Of a stretch of 64,000 bases of DNA, positions 42,342-50,628 are shown piece after piece; within the stretch, counting starts at the first letter, position 1, and the number at the start of each line of letters is the position of its first letter. Source of the stretch: Polyangiaceae bacterium (lineage in GTDB: Bacteria > Myxococcota_A > Polyangia > Polyangiales > Polyangiaceae); contig JADJRH010000001.1 in assembly GCA_016712345.1 (NCBI GenBank), positions 1,860,001 through 1,924,000 of the forward strand, given 5' to 3'. Made by a program: the position numbers and the translations under genes. The notes beneath the pieces were generated by a model. It did not search any database, had not been told where the DNA came from, and was given only the letters and a program-made list of their open reading frames with translations.

Positions 42342-44591
42342 ATGACCCACAAAAGTTGGAAAGAGGTTCTCGAAAACGCGACGGATCCCGCGCTTGCGAG
42401 CGAAATTGACGCGTTTGAAACCGAACTTCTGCTCCGCAAACAAGGCCGGATCGAAGAAAAGCTGTTTGCAGAAGTGCGCCTGCGCCGCGGCGCTTATGGC
42501 CAGCGCTACGACAACGGCAAACGTTTTGATGGGTATAAAACGCAGGACATCGCGTTTCCGTCGGGTGGCATTACAAAAGGGCCTTCCACGTTATGGGACG
42601 CGCCCGGCATGCAGCGCATTAAAATCCCATTCGGCGGCCTATTTCCCGACCAAATGGATGTGCTTGCCGACCTCGCAGAAGAGTATTCAGACGGCATATT
42701 GCACGTCACAACCCGCCAAGACATTCAGCTCCATTACGTGCATATCGACGACACGCCCGATTTAATGCGAAGGCTTGCCGCAATAGGCATTACCACGCGT
42801 GAAGCGTGTGGAAACTCCGTTCGCAACGTCACCGCATGCCCGTATTCAGGCGTTTGTAAAACAGAGAGTTTTGACGTTACCCCCTACGCCAAAGCGCTCG
42901 CCTACTTCTTATTGGGCCACCCCGACACTCAAGACTTTGGCCGCAAATTCAAAATCGCTTTTTCAGGTTGCCGGGATGAAGCGTGTGGTCTGACTGCCAT
43001 GCACGACATCGGCGCATTGGCCGTTACCCGCGAGGTGGATGGTAAGGTTCTCCGCGGGTTTGAACTGTACGTCGGCGGTGGGTTGGGCGCCGTACCTTAC
43101 CAGGCAAAGCTCCTGTCAGACTGGGTACCTGAAACGGAGTTATTGCCCATTTCACAAGCGGTATGCCGCGTGTTTGCCCGCCTGGGTGAAAAGAAAAATC
43201 GCGCCCGCGCCAGGCTCAAGTTTGTCATTCAAAAATTGGGGATTGAAGAGTTTAAAAAAGTCGTGGCCGAAGAGCGGACCAAACTGCCGGTTGACTCGCG
43301 CTGGACATCGTTTTTGGCAGACCTCTCCGCGGCCGAAGAAACGCCCCGGCGTGACCCTTCACTCCTCACCATCTCCCGCCGCCCGGGCGAGTTTGACATT
43401 TGGAAAAAAACAAATGTTCGCCCTCAACGTCAGGCGGGATATTCGGTCGCCACCATCACCTTACCCTTGGGAGATCTGACAAGCAGTCAAATGCGCGCCT
43501 TGGCAGATCTCGCGCGCAAATACGTGGGTGACAACGTGCGCGCCACGGTAGAACAAAACATCGTCTTCAGATGGGTGCCCGACGCCGATCTACCCGACTT
43601 GTACAAAGACCTAAAAGCCCTTCACCTGGCAGACCCCGGCGCCGGCACCATTGTGGACATTACCGCCTGTCCGGGCACCGACACCTGCAAACTCGGCATC
43701 TCCAGTTCACGCGGGCTCGCCGCCGAGTTGCGTCGCGATTTGGCTGCAAAAAGCGCCCATCTTGATGAACATGTGGGCAATCTCCATATCAAGATCAGTG
43801 GATGTTTCAACGCCTGCGGACAACACCACATTGCCGACATGGGCTTTTGGGGAGTTCAACGCAAAGTGGGTGGCCGCACCGTTCCCCACTTTCAGGTCGT
43901 CTTGGGAGGCAAGTTTGAGCAAAACGCCGGATCCAACGGCCTCGCCATCGGCGCCGTACCTTCCAAAAATATCCCCGCGGTTGTCAGTCGCTTATCTACC
44001 CATTACGCAGAAAACCGCACCAAAGGTGAACGTTTTCAAGACTACATTGACCGAACCGGCAAAGCCAAACTCAGGGCCTTGCTCGACGATTTAATCACCG
44101 TTCCCGACAACCCCAATTATTACTCCGATTGGGGAGATCCGCGGGTGTACTCCATTGGTGACTTGGGCATGGGAGAGTGCGCGGGAGAAGTGGTGCCCCT
44201 CGCTCACTTTGGCCTCGCATCGGCAGAACGACAGGTGTTTGAAGGGCAACTTTTATTGGACCAGGGCCAGGCCAACAAAGCGGCGGAAAAAGCCTACCAG
44301 GCCATGCTCGTTGCGGCGGAAGCGCTTACCCGTCAGGTTTTTTACGACGTGGGCAACAGCCCTGATGAAATTGTGCGTGAGTTTAAAAAACGCCTGTGTG
44401 AAGAAACAACGCTTTTTCACGATCCATTCGCAGGTGACAGGTTTTCTCATTACCTCTTTAAAGTGCACGGCAGCGCGTTCACAAACATGGAGCTTGATGC
44501 CGCCCACCGCAGAATTGAAGAAGCCACCCTGTTTATTGAAGCGGCCCATGCCTGTTATGCGCGCATGAATCTGCCCGCCGCCGCCGAGTGA
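42342..44591 (+). CDS. Nitrite/sulfite reductase (sirohaem and 4Fe-4S), with C-terminal extension
   Basis: A 749-residue enzyme that reduces nitrite to ammonia or sulfite to sulfide. The functional half has the cluster/sirohaem Cys motif TACPGTDTCKLG and SGCFNACGQHHIADMGFWG. The N-terminal half carries a parallel pair, TACPYSGVCKTE and SGCRDEACG. After about residue 620 there is a helical extension (VFEGQLLLDQGQANKAAEKA onward) not part of the classical enzyme. ATG 42342 has an AAGG nine bases upstream; ATG 42315 is an alternative. The sequence alone does not decide nitrite versus sulfite. Confidence 0.88.
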   Translation: MTHKSWKEVLENATDPALASEIDAFETELLLRKQGRIEEKLFAEVRLRRGAYGQRYDNGKRFDGYKTQDIAFPSGGITKGPSTLWDAPGMQRIKIPFGGLFPDQMDVLADLAEEYSDGILHVTTRQDIQLHYVHIDDTPDLMRRLAAIGITTREACGNSVRNVTACPYSGVCKTESFDVTPYAKALAYFLLGHPDTQDFGRKFKIAFSGCRDEACGLTAMHDIGALAVTREVDGKVLRGFELYVGGGLGAVPYQAKLLSDWVPETELLPISQAVCRVFARLGEKKNRARARLKFVIQKLGIEEFKKVVAEERTKLPVDSRWTSFLADLSAAEETPRRDPSLLTISRRPGEFDIWKKTNVRPQRQAGYSVATITLPLGDLTSSQMRALADLARKYVGDNVRATVEQNIVFRWVPDADLPDLYKDLKALHLADPGAGTIVDITACPGTDTCKLGISSSRGLAAELRRDLAAKSAHLDEHVGNLHIKISGCFNACGQHHIADMGFWGVQRKVGGRTVPHFQVVLGGKFEQNAGSNGLAIGAVPSKNIPAVVSRLSTHYAENRTKGERFQDYIDRTGKAKLRALLDDLITVPDNPNYYSDWGDPRVYSIGDLGMGECAGEVVPLAHFGLASAERQVFEGQLLLDQGQANKAAEKAYQAMLVAAEALTRQVFYDVGNSPDEIVREFKKRLCEETTLFHDPFAGDRFSHYLFKVHGSAFTNMELDAAHRRIEEATLFIEAAHACYARMNLPAAAE

Positions 44592-44671
44592 CCGCCCAAG
44601 GCTTCTCAACCCGCGCCGATCATTAAATCTACCCACGTGTCCACATGATAGAACCTACCCACGCATCGATC

Positions 44672-45250
44672 ATGGAACCCCAACGCATCTCGGTAAAATT
44701 CGCATTTGTACCACCTGTCAATGTTCCCCACGCGTCGTTCATTTTGTTTTTCCACCGCGTGATTCAAGACAAACTATTGCCTGAAACACTCATTGATGTT
44801 GCCGATTACAGCCATGTTCACAACGGCCCATCGGTATTGCTCATTGGACATGAAGCGCACTATTCAATCGACGCTACAAATGGTCAGATCGGCCTCAAAT
44901 GCGCTGTAAAACGAGGGCTCACGGGCTCACTTGATGAACGCATTCGCCGCACATTTGATAAAACCCTTCACCTTGCCAACCTGCTCACAAAACACGAAAG
45001 CCTGGCCGGCGGCATTCAGGTCAATACCAAATCGGCGTGGTTTTCTATTGAAGACAGACTGGCGGCGCCCAATACAGATCTTACCTTTTCTCACGTAGCA
45101 CCGGTATTGGCCTCCGTCGCCACTCGTTATTGGGGAAGTCAACCCGTGCTTTCGCGCCTCGGCACCGCCAAAGAAACATTTCAAGTTGACATCTCGGGCG
45201 CCGACGGATCTGAATGCCGCGCCCCCACCCGAACATTGCGCCTTGTATAA
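44672..45250 (+). CDS. Conserved protein downstream of nitrite/sulfite reductase, function unknown
   Basis: A 192-residue soluble protein. FHRVIQDKLLPETLIDVADY, HVHNGPSVLLIGHEAHYSID and DRLAAPN recall a family of uncharacterised proteins seen in cyanobacteria and other bacteria. The ATG at 44672 lies just before the conserved VKFAF; ATG 44645 adds nine residues. It follows the reductase by 80 bp and is probably its operon partner. Confidence 0.65.
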   Translation: MEPQRISVKFAFVPPVNVPHASFILFFHRVIQDKLLPETLIDVADYSHVHNGPSVLLIGHEAHYSIDATNGQIGLKCAVKRGLTGSLDERIRRTFDKTLHLANLLTKHESLAGGIQVNTKSAWFSIEDRLAAPNTDLTFSHVAPVLASVATRYWGSQPVLSRLGTAKETFQVDISGADGSECRAPTRTLRLV

Positions 45251-45518
45251 ATAAGCCGCCTCGCCAAACGCTCATGTGTACACAAGGCCTCGGTGGAGGG
45301 CCCTGATGGACACAGCGAGGTTGGGAAACACAAAGCCCCAAATAGCCGCGATGTCTGCAAGGTCGTAGTCAACACGGAGGTTTTTGTTTCTTTGGCTGCT
45401 ATGGGTACACATCACCCGTGATCCGGAACATGACTGTAAAATCGGCCGCGCTGTGCGAGCCTATTGCAGCCCGAAATAAAAAAACTTCCGTGGATCTCCG
45501 TGCTGTCCGTGCCTCCTA

Positions 45519-45830
45519 GGTAACTTCCCTTTAGCGGAACGTTCTGCAAGGCACGGATCCAGTCTTGTCGAGACGTTTGGGACACCCTTGCCCGTCGCCA
45601 AGCGGAAAAGCGAACAGCGTGGCGCGTCGGGTTCTCCAGATGGAGTTCTGTGGCGAGCGCAGCCACGACGAAAACGAGAGACCGGCGAGACCGGTGGATG
45701 GCGACGTGATGGACATCTCAAGTCGCCGGACCTCCCAGAACGGGCTCTTTTCTGCTGCATCGACAACTCAACCGCAACGAGTTACTCGCCGTTCGAATGA
45801 GGCGCATGCGCCGCTGGGGAACTCCGTGTT
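45519..45830 (+). repeat. 310-bp intergenic element, copy C
   Basis: Near-identical to copies A, B and D; it has CGGACCTCCCAG like D. The left flank (about 45366-45518) repeats the extended flank of copy A: ACGGAGGTTTTTGTTTCTTT, GCTGCTATGGGTACACATCA and GAGCCTATTGCAGCC. The right flank has ATTACGACGCGTCAGG and TTTCAGGTCTTGGCG. Confidence 0.95.
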
Positions 45831-45980
45831 GATTACGACGCGTCAGGTGGCGGGGCGTTTCAGGTCTTGGCGGGGCGGTCCGTGGTGAAGAGCCTCAATT
45901 CGGCAGTTGTTTCGCGCCGGATCGAGGGGCTTTGGAATAATCTGTGGCATCTGTTGGAATAGGGTGCTAGTCTAATGAAT

Positions 45981-45997
45981 GTGAATTTCAAGTTCAC
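45981..45997 (+). promoter_or_regulatory. Palindromic operator candidate upstream of the FTR1 gene
   Basis: GTGAATTTCAAGTTCAC is a 17-bp nearly perfect palindrome (GTGAA/TTCAC arms plus TT/AA), 157 bp before the proposed start. An iron-responsive regulator is plausible by context; the bfd candidate at 32108 shares the GAA...TTC character. Confidence 0.45.
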
Positions 45998-46153
45998 TCC
46001 ACCCCGCCCTTCGCTACAGCTTTCTGAGCTGCCCACCCCGGCCGTGCCTCCCTCACGCGCTCCGCGCAAACGCGTGCGTCGGCCGCAAACCAACAAAATG
46101 CGGATCGCTCATGTGCGCTCCGGCCCGGCCTGCCCTCCCTTGCGGCTCGGTCG

Positions 46154-48130
46154 GTGCTTCGCACCTTCCTGCGCCGCGGGTGGGCCACGCTGCTCGGCGC
46201 GTTGCTCCTGTTGGTGAGTGTACACACGCGCGCTGATCAGGGAGATCCGCCTGAAGTGGAGGCGCAGCGCCTCGGCCACCTAATGAATTATGTGGCGGCT
46301 GACTACGGCGGTGCCGTGAAAGACGGCGCTGTCACTTCGCAGGCCGAATACGACGAACAAAAGTCGTTATTAAAAGAGGCTGTTTCCATTGCGGAGCGGC
46401 TGGATAACGCGCCCAAACCCGCAACGGGAAATGCCAATGCAAAAGTGGCCGACTTGGTGAGAGCGGTTGCTGCGGCCGTAGATAACAAAGCGTCGGACAC
46501 CGATGTTGCGGCCAATGCCATGAAAGCGCGATCGGTCGCATTGGCCGCGTTTGGCATTATTGAAGCGCCCAAAGAAATGCCCAATCCGCTGCGGGGCAAA
46601 AACCTGTTTCATGAGCTTTGTGTGGATTGCCACGGTCCGGCCGGACAGGGTGACGGGCCTAAAGCAAAAGGGCTTGATCCAAAGCCTGCCAATTACACGG
46701 CTGACGATATGGCCGATAGGCTTTCACCCACGCGGGTGGCGGCGACCATTCGATTCGGCGTGACCGGAACGGCCATGGTTCCGTTTAATCAATTGAGTGA
46801 TGAAGATCGTTATTCATTGGCATTTTATGTATTGAGTTTAAGGCATCAGAATACGGAGCCTGCGCCGAACGGTCCCGCATACGGCTTGTCTTATTTGGCA
46901 ACGCATACCGACGCCGACATTGCGCGTGACTTGGCAGGCGCGGGTGTACCCAAGGAGCGCGTTGCGGCCGTTTTGTCGGATTTGCGCAGGCGCGCTCCGT
47001 ACGAAGATCGCGGGGCCGGGTCGTCGCTTGCGATTGCACGCGGAAAAATAGAACGAGCGCGGTCGGCGATCGCCATCGGTGATCGCGCGTCGGCGCGGGC
47101 GCTGTTGATTGACGCTTATTTGGAAGGCATTGAGCCGGCCGAGCCGGGAATTCGCGCGGCCGACAGCGCGCTCGCAGCGAACATTGAAGAGCGTTACGGG
47201 GCGTTGCGCTCCGGGCTTGAAGCGTCGAAAAGCGACGCAGAGTTGTCGGCGGATCTCGATGGTTTTGTGCGCGAACTTGCACGGGCTGAAGCGATCGTTG
47301 CCGATCGATCCAAAGGCCGAAGTTTTTCGGCAACGGCGATTTCGTCGGCGGGGATTGTTCTTCGCGAAGGGGTTGAAGCGGCGCTGCTCATCGCGGCGTT
47401 GCTTGGTTTGGCGAAGCAGGCGGGCGTTGAGGAAAAGCGGCGATTTATACACGCCGGGTGGATCGCCGCGGTGCTGCTCGGGCTGCTCACGTGGCTTTTG
47501 TCGGCCAAGTTGGTGGCGATCTCGGGCGCGCGCCGCGAGATGATCGAAGGCGTCACGGCGCTCGCGGCAACGGCGGTGCTCTTTTATGTGAGCTATTCGC
47601 TGCTCGCAAAGCGTGAAGTGGCGCGGTGGATGAAGTTCTTAAAGGAGCAGGTCACACCCACGCGTGCGGCGCTTTCGCTTTTTGGTGTGTCGTTTTTGGC
47701 GGCCTACCGAGAGGCGTTTGAGACGGTGCTTTTTTATCAGGCGCTTCTCGCGTCAAACGCGCCGGCGGGTGCGGCATTGGTAGGCGCCGCGGCCGGCGCG
47801 CTCGTGCTCCTGGTGCTTGTGTTTGCGTACTCGCGCGCCGGCCGCTTCGCTCCGCCGCAGGTGTTTTTCAGGGTGTCGAGTTACCTCTTGTATGCGCTCG
47901 CGGTGGTGTTCGCGGGCCAGGGCGTGGCGGCATTGCAAACCGTGGGTGTGGTGCCCATGCATCCGCTCGGAGCGTTCCGCGTGGCGTCACTCGGGATCCA
48001 CCCCACGGTTGAAACGTGGATCATTCAGCTGGCGCTGATCGGCGCGGCGGTGGCAGCGTATGTGATCGGGAAAAAGCAGGCGGCGGCCGACATTCCCAAA
48101 GCACCGAAAGCGGCCGAAACCGCCGGCTGA
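46154..48130 (+). CDS. Cytochrome c/FTR1-family iron permease
   Basis: A 658-residue protein. After a signal peptide (LLGALLLLVSVHTRA) comes a helical periplasmic part, then a cytochrome c domain with CVDCH (about residue 155) and an axial Met candidate in GTAMVPF. A second helical region precedes the FTR1 permease with REGVE (about 405) and a second REAFE (about 519) on separate membrane helices. The REGxE motifs carry Fe3+ in this family; the haem domain suggests coupled electron transfer. GTG 46154 gives the signal peptide directly. Confidence 0.9.
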   Translation: MLRTFLRRGWATLLGALLLLVSVHTRADQGDPPEVEAQRLGHLMNYVAADYGGAVKDGAVTSQAEYDEQKSLLKEAVSIAERLDNAPKPATGNANAKVADLVRAVAAAVDNKASDTDVAANAMKARSVALAAFGIIEAPKEMPNPLRGKNLFHELCVDCHGPAGQGDGPKAKGLDPKPANYTADDMADRLSPTRVAATIRFGVTGTAMVPFNQLSDEDRYSLAFYVLSLRHQNTEPAPNGPAYGLSYLATHTDADIARDLAGAGVPKERVAAVLSDLRRRAPYEDRGAGSSLAIARGKIERARSAIAIGDRASARALLIDAYLEGIEPAEPGIRAADSALAANIEERYGALRSGLEASKSDAELSADLDGFVRELARAEAIVADRSKGRSFSATAISSAGIVLREGVEAALLIAALLGLAKQAGVEEKRRFIHAGWIAAVLLGLLTWLLSAKLVAISGARREMIEGVTALAATAVLFYVSYSLLAKREVARWMKFLKEQVTPTRAALSLFGVSFLAAYREAFETVLFYQALLASNAPAGAALVGAAAGALVLLVLVFAYSRAGRFAPPQVFFRVSSYLLYALAVVFAGQGVAALQTVGVVPMHPLGAFRVASLGIHPTVETWIIQLALIGAAVAAYVIGKKQAAADIPKAPKAAETAG

Positions 48131-48188
48131 ACAAGACGTTTTATGGGGCGCGCCGCGCGAGCGTACGTTGCGTACACACCACCGCGCG

Positions 48189-48230
48189 GCGTACACAACC
48201 TAGATGCGTACACAACCTAGATGCGTACAC
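48189..48230. repeat. 17-bp tandem repeat containing GTACAC
   Basis: GCGTACACAACCTAGAT occurs twice in tandem (48189, 48206) with a third partial copy at 48223, just after further GCGTACACAC words at 48170. It lies between the FTR1 gene and a small convergent gene. Confidence 0.85.
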
Positions 48231-48251
48231 AGTCCCAGATAACGGTAAGAC

Positions 48252-48431
48252 TCATCCCACGAGCCGAGGCGACAACCCTTCATCAATATCCGCGTGAGCT
48301 ACCAGGCGTGTGCGGCCCGCGCGAAGATCTTCGAGCGCTTGGGCCAGTTCTGCCTCTTGCTCCGGCGTGAACCGCTCCCCCATCGGAGCGTTGTCCAACG
48401 CTTCAAAGATTGGATCGGATTGATTGAGCAT
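48252..48431 (-). CDS. 59-residue acidic small protein, antitoxin-like
   Basis: Reads MLNQSDPIFEALDNAPMGER, then a TPEQEAELAQALEDLRAG helix and a TRLVAHADIDEGL end. The pattern of an acidic helical segment followed by a short tail resembles short antitoxins of the Phd/addiction-module type or free-standing regulators often found beside a toxin. No toxin gene follows it; the stop is 60 bp before SdhC on the same strand's downstream side. Composition and codon use look real despite the short length. Confidence 0.6.
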   Translation of the reverse strand: MLNQSDPIFEALDNAPMGERFTPEQEAELAQALEDLRAGRTRLVAHADIDEGLSPRLVG

Positions 48432-48491
48432 GGCTTGACGCTAGCGGGCCCGAGGTGCTTTGGCAAGATGGGCCCGGCGGCGGGCAGGGTG

Positions 48492-49148
48492 TTACGCGCC
48501 GGCGCGCCACAGGGCGTAGATGGTGCCCCAGCTCATCGCGAGCAAAATGATGAACGCGATGTACGCAACGATCTCCATTTGTTTGAGCGCGCGTCGGCTT
48601 GAAACCAAGCCCCAACTCATGGTGAACGTATGAATGCCGTTTGCCAAATGGTACGCAACGCCGAGCGTTCCTAAAAGGTACACAAGGAGCGTGGGCAGAT
48701 GGTGATGCATTTGCTTGGAGATGTCGGCGAACGTTTCTGCGTGGCCGTGCATGATCCGCGGCTCAAGCTTGGCTTTCCACACGTGCGCCCCGAGAAAACC
48801 GAGCACACCGAGAGCCGAAAGGCGCTGGAGCAAAAACTTGTAGTTGGCAAAAAAGCCGTAGCGCCCCACGTTCATTTTGGTTTTGCGCATGCGCGAAAAA
48901 CCCCAAAACGTGTGGATCAAAAGCGGGGCGAACACAATGAACGAGCCAACGAGTTCTGCGGCACCGTGACTGTGCTCGGTCACTGCGGCTTGCCATTGTT
49001 TGCCGCCTCGAAACGCGGACAGGTTGTTCCACAAGTGAACCACCGTCCAAACGCCGAGCGGCATTAGCGCGAGCGCGGAACCGAGACGCGATCGAAAAAA
49101 CGGGGAGCTTTTGGAAGTGGAGGCGGCGTCCGCCGCTGCGGAGGACAT
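48492..49148 (-). CDS. sdhC: Succinate dehydrogenase cytochrome b subunit (SdhC, di-haem type)
   Basis: A 218-residue protein with five membrane helices. RSRLGSALALMPLGVWTVVHLWNNL, HGAAELVGSFIVFAPLLIHTFWG and LGTLGVAYHLANGIHTFTMSWG supply the His residues of the two haems, as in Bacillus-type SdhC. The flavoprotein (SdhA) and iron-sulfur (SdhB) genes that normally follow are absent here. Start ATG 49148. Confidence 0.85.
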   Translation of the reverse strand: MSSAAADAASTSKSSPFFRSRLGSALALMPLGVWTVVHLWNNLSAFRGGKQWQAAVTEHSHGAAELVGSFIVFAPLLIHTFWGFSRMRKTKMNVGRYGFFANYKFLLQRLSALGVLGFLGAHVWKAKLEPRIMHGHAETFADISKQMHHHLPTLLVYLLGTLGVAYHLANGIHTFTMSWGLVSSRRALKQMEIVAYIAFIILLAMSWGTIYALWRAGA

Positions 49149-49266
49149 GGGCGCTCTTTACCACCACCGGGCGCGGGGGGATCACGTCTGTTTTCAAAGC
49201 GAAAATCTCGCCGATTGGTCAGAGGGCTTGCACCAGGGGTCAAATCCACGGCATTTGTTCCAAAAC

Positions 49267-50145
49267 ATGTCCGGAGGATCGGTGCGACGGCTGGTGACGC
49301 TGCCTGAAAGGGGCCGGCTCATCGTGTCTACCGATCTCCAAGGAAATGTCGGGGATTTTGAGCGGGTTGAAGAGGTGTTTGAACACGCGGCCGAACGCCC
49401 TGAAGGCGCGGTGCTGGTGATCACGGGCGATCTCGTGCACGGTCCTGAACTCGCGCCGGATGAATGGCCCGATTATTTGGGTTCGTATTATCGGGGTGAC
49501 TCAAAAAGGCTTTTAGAAAAGGCCAAAGCGCTCGCCGATAGGCATCCGGGGCGCGTGCATTACTTACTCGGCAATCACGAACACGCGCACGTGGGCGGGC
49601 CCGTTGTGGCGAAGTTTTTTCCGGACGAAGCGCGGCGTTTGGAAGAGCTTTTGGGTCCGGCTTCAACGCGCCAAATGAAGGGCTGGATGCGCACGTGGCC
49701 GTTCGTTGCGGTGGCTCCCAAAGCGGGGATTGTGATGCTGCACGCGGCGCCGCACGCGGCGATTGAAAGCGCTTCGGATCTCGACAAATTGCCGCTCGAC
49801 GGGTTTTTGGATCTCACGCTGGCCGACAACGGAGCGAGGGCCATTTTGGCGGCGCTCCTGTGGGCGCGCACCACATCGTCGGAGCGTGCGTACTCTTTTT
49901 TGAAAGCGATTTTGCCCACGGCAAAAGTGGCTGTGTACGGCCACGATGTGGCTCGGCAGGGTTTTGCGATCGATCGCGAACCGCTCTTGTGTGTGTCGAC
50001 AAGCTTCGGTTGTTTCGACGGCGACAAGTTGTATCTCGATTGGGATTTATCGGAGCCGGTGACAAGCGCCCGCGATCTCGCGCGAGACGGGCTGCATCCG
50101 CTGCATCCAGAAGCGCCGCCGGTGTACCGCGACACGGATGACTGA
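49267..50145 (+). CDS. Calcineurin-like metallophosphoesterase
   Basis: A 292-residue protein with the metal-binding sequence STDLQGN, GDLVHG, GNHEHAHVGG and YGHDVARQG. It resembles PPP/serine-threonine phosphatase-like enzymes. ATG 49267 (MSGGSVRRLV) is chosen just before the fold; the frame is open further upstream but runs back into the SdhC gene. Substrate unknown. Confidence 0.85.
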   Translation: MSGGSVRRLVTLPERGRLIVSTDLQGNVGDFERVEEVFEHAAERPEGAVLVITGDLVHGPELAPDEWPDYLGSYYRGDSKRLLEKAKALADRHPGRVHYLLGNHEHAHVGGPVVAKFFPDEARRLEELLGPASTRQMKGWMRTWPFVAVAPKAGIVMLHAAPHAAIESASDLDKLPLDGFLDLTLADNGARAILAALLWARTTSSERAYSFLKAILPTAKVAVYGHDVARQGFAIDREPLLCVSTSFGCFDGDKLYLDWDLSEPVTSARDLARDGLHPLHPEAPPVYRDTDD

Positions 50146-50248
50146 TCGGCTTGCACGGCGTCACGCCGAGAAGGCTGGGCAATGTGTACTCATTGCAGCC
50201 CAAGAAACCTAAATCCTCCGTGTTCCTCTATGTCCTCCGTGATTCCTA

Positions 50249-50560
50249 GGTAACTTCCCTTTAGCGGAACGTTCTGCAAGGCACGGATCCAGTCTTGTCG
50301 AGACGTTTGGGACACCCTTGCCCGTCGCCAAGCGGAAAAGCGAACAGCGTGGCGCGTCGGGTTCTCCAGATGGAGTTCTGTGGCGAGCGCAGCCACGACG
50401 AAAACGAGAGACCGGCGAGACCGGTGGATGGCGACCTGATGGACATCTCAAGTCGCCGGACCTCCCAGAACGGGCTCTTTTCTGCTGCATCGACAACTCA
50501 ACCGCAACGAGTTACTCGCCGTTCGAATGAGGCGCATGCGCCGCTGGGGAACTCCGTGTT
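50249..50560 (+). repeat. 310-bp intergenic element, copy D
   Basis: Near-identical to copies A-C, with one extra change (GCGACCTGATGG). The left flank is shorter: ATGTGTACTCATTGCAGCCC runs straight into TCCTCCGTG repeats, so the variable spacer of the other copies is missing. Confidence 0.95.
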
Positions 50561-50628
50561 GAAATGGGCATCACAGGGATCCAGACGGGTCAGGGCTTGA
50601 GCCCATGGTTACATCGGGCGACCCCAAC

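Noticed and set aside
49111..49266. Longer start for the metallophosphoesterase
   Set aside because: It overlaps the divergent SdhC coding start and lacks the family's N-terminal residues.
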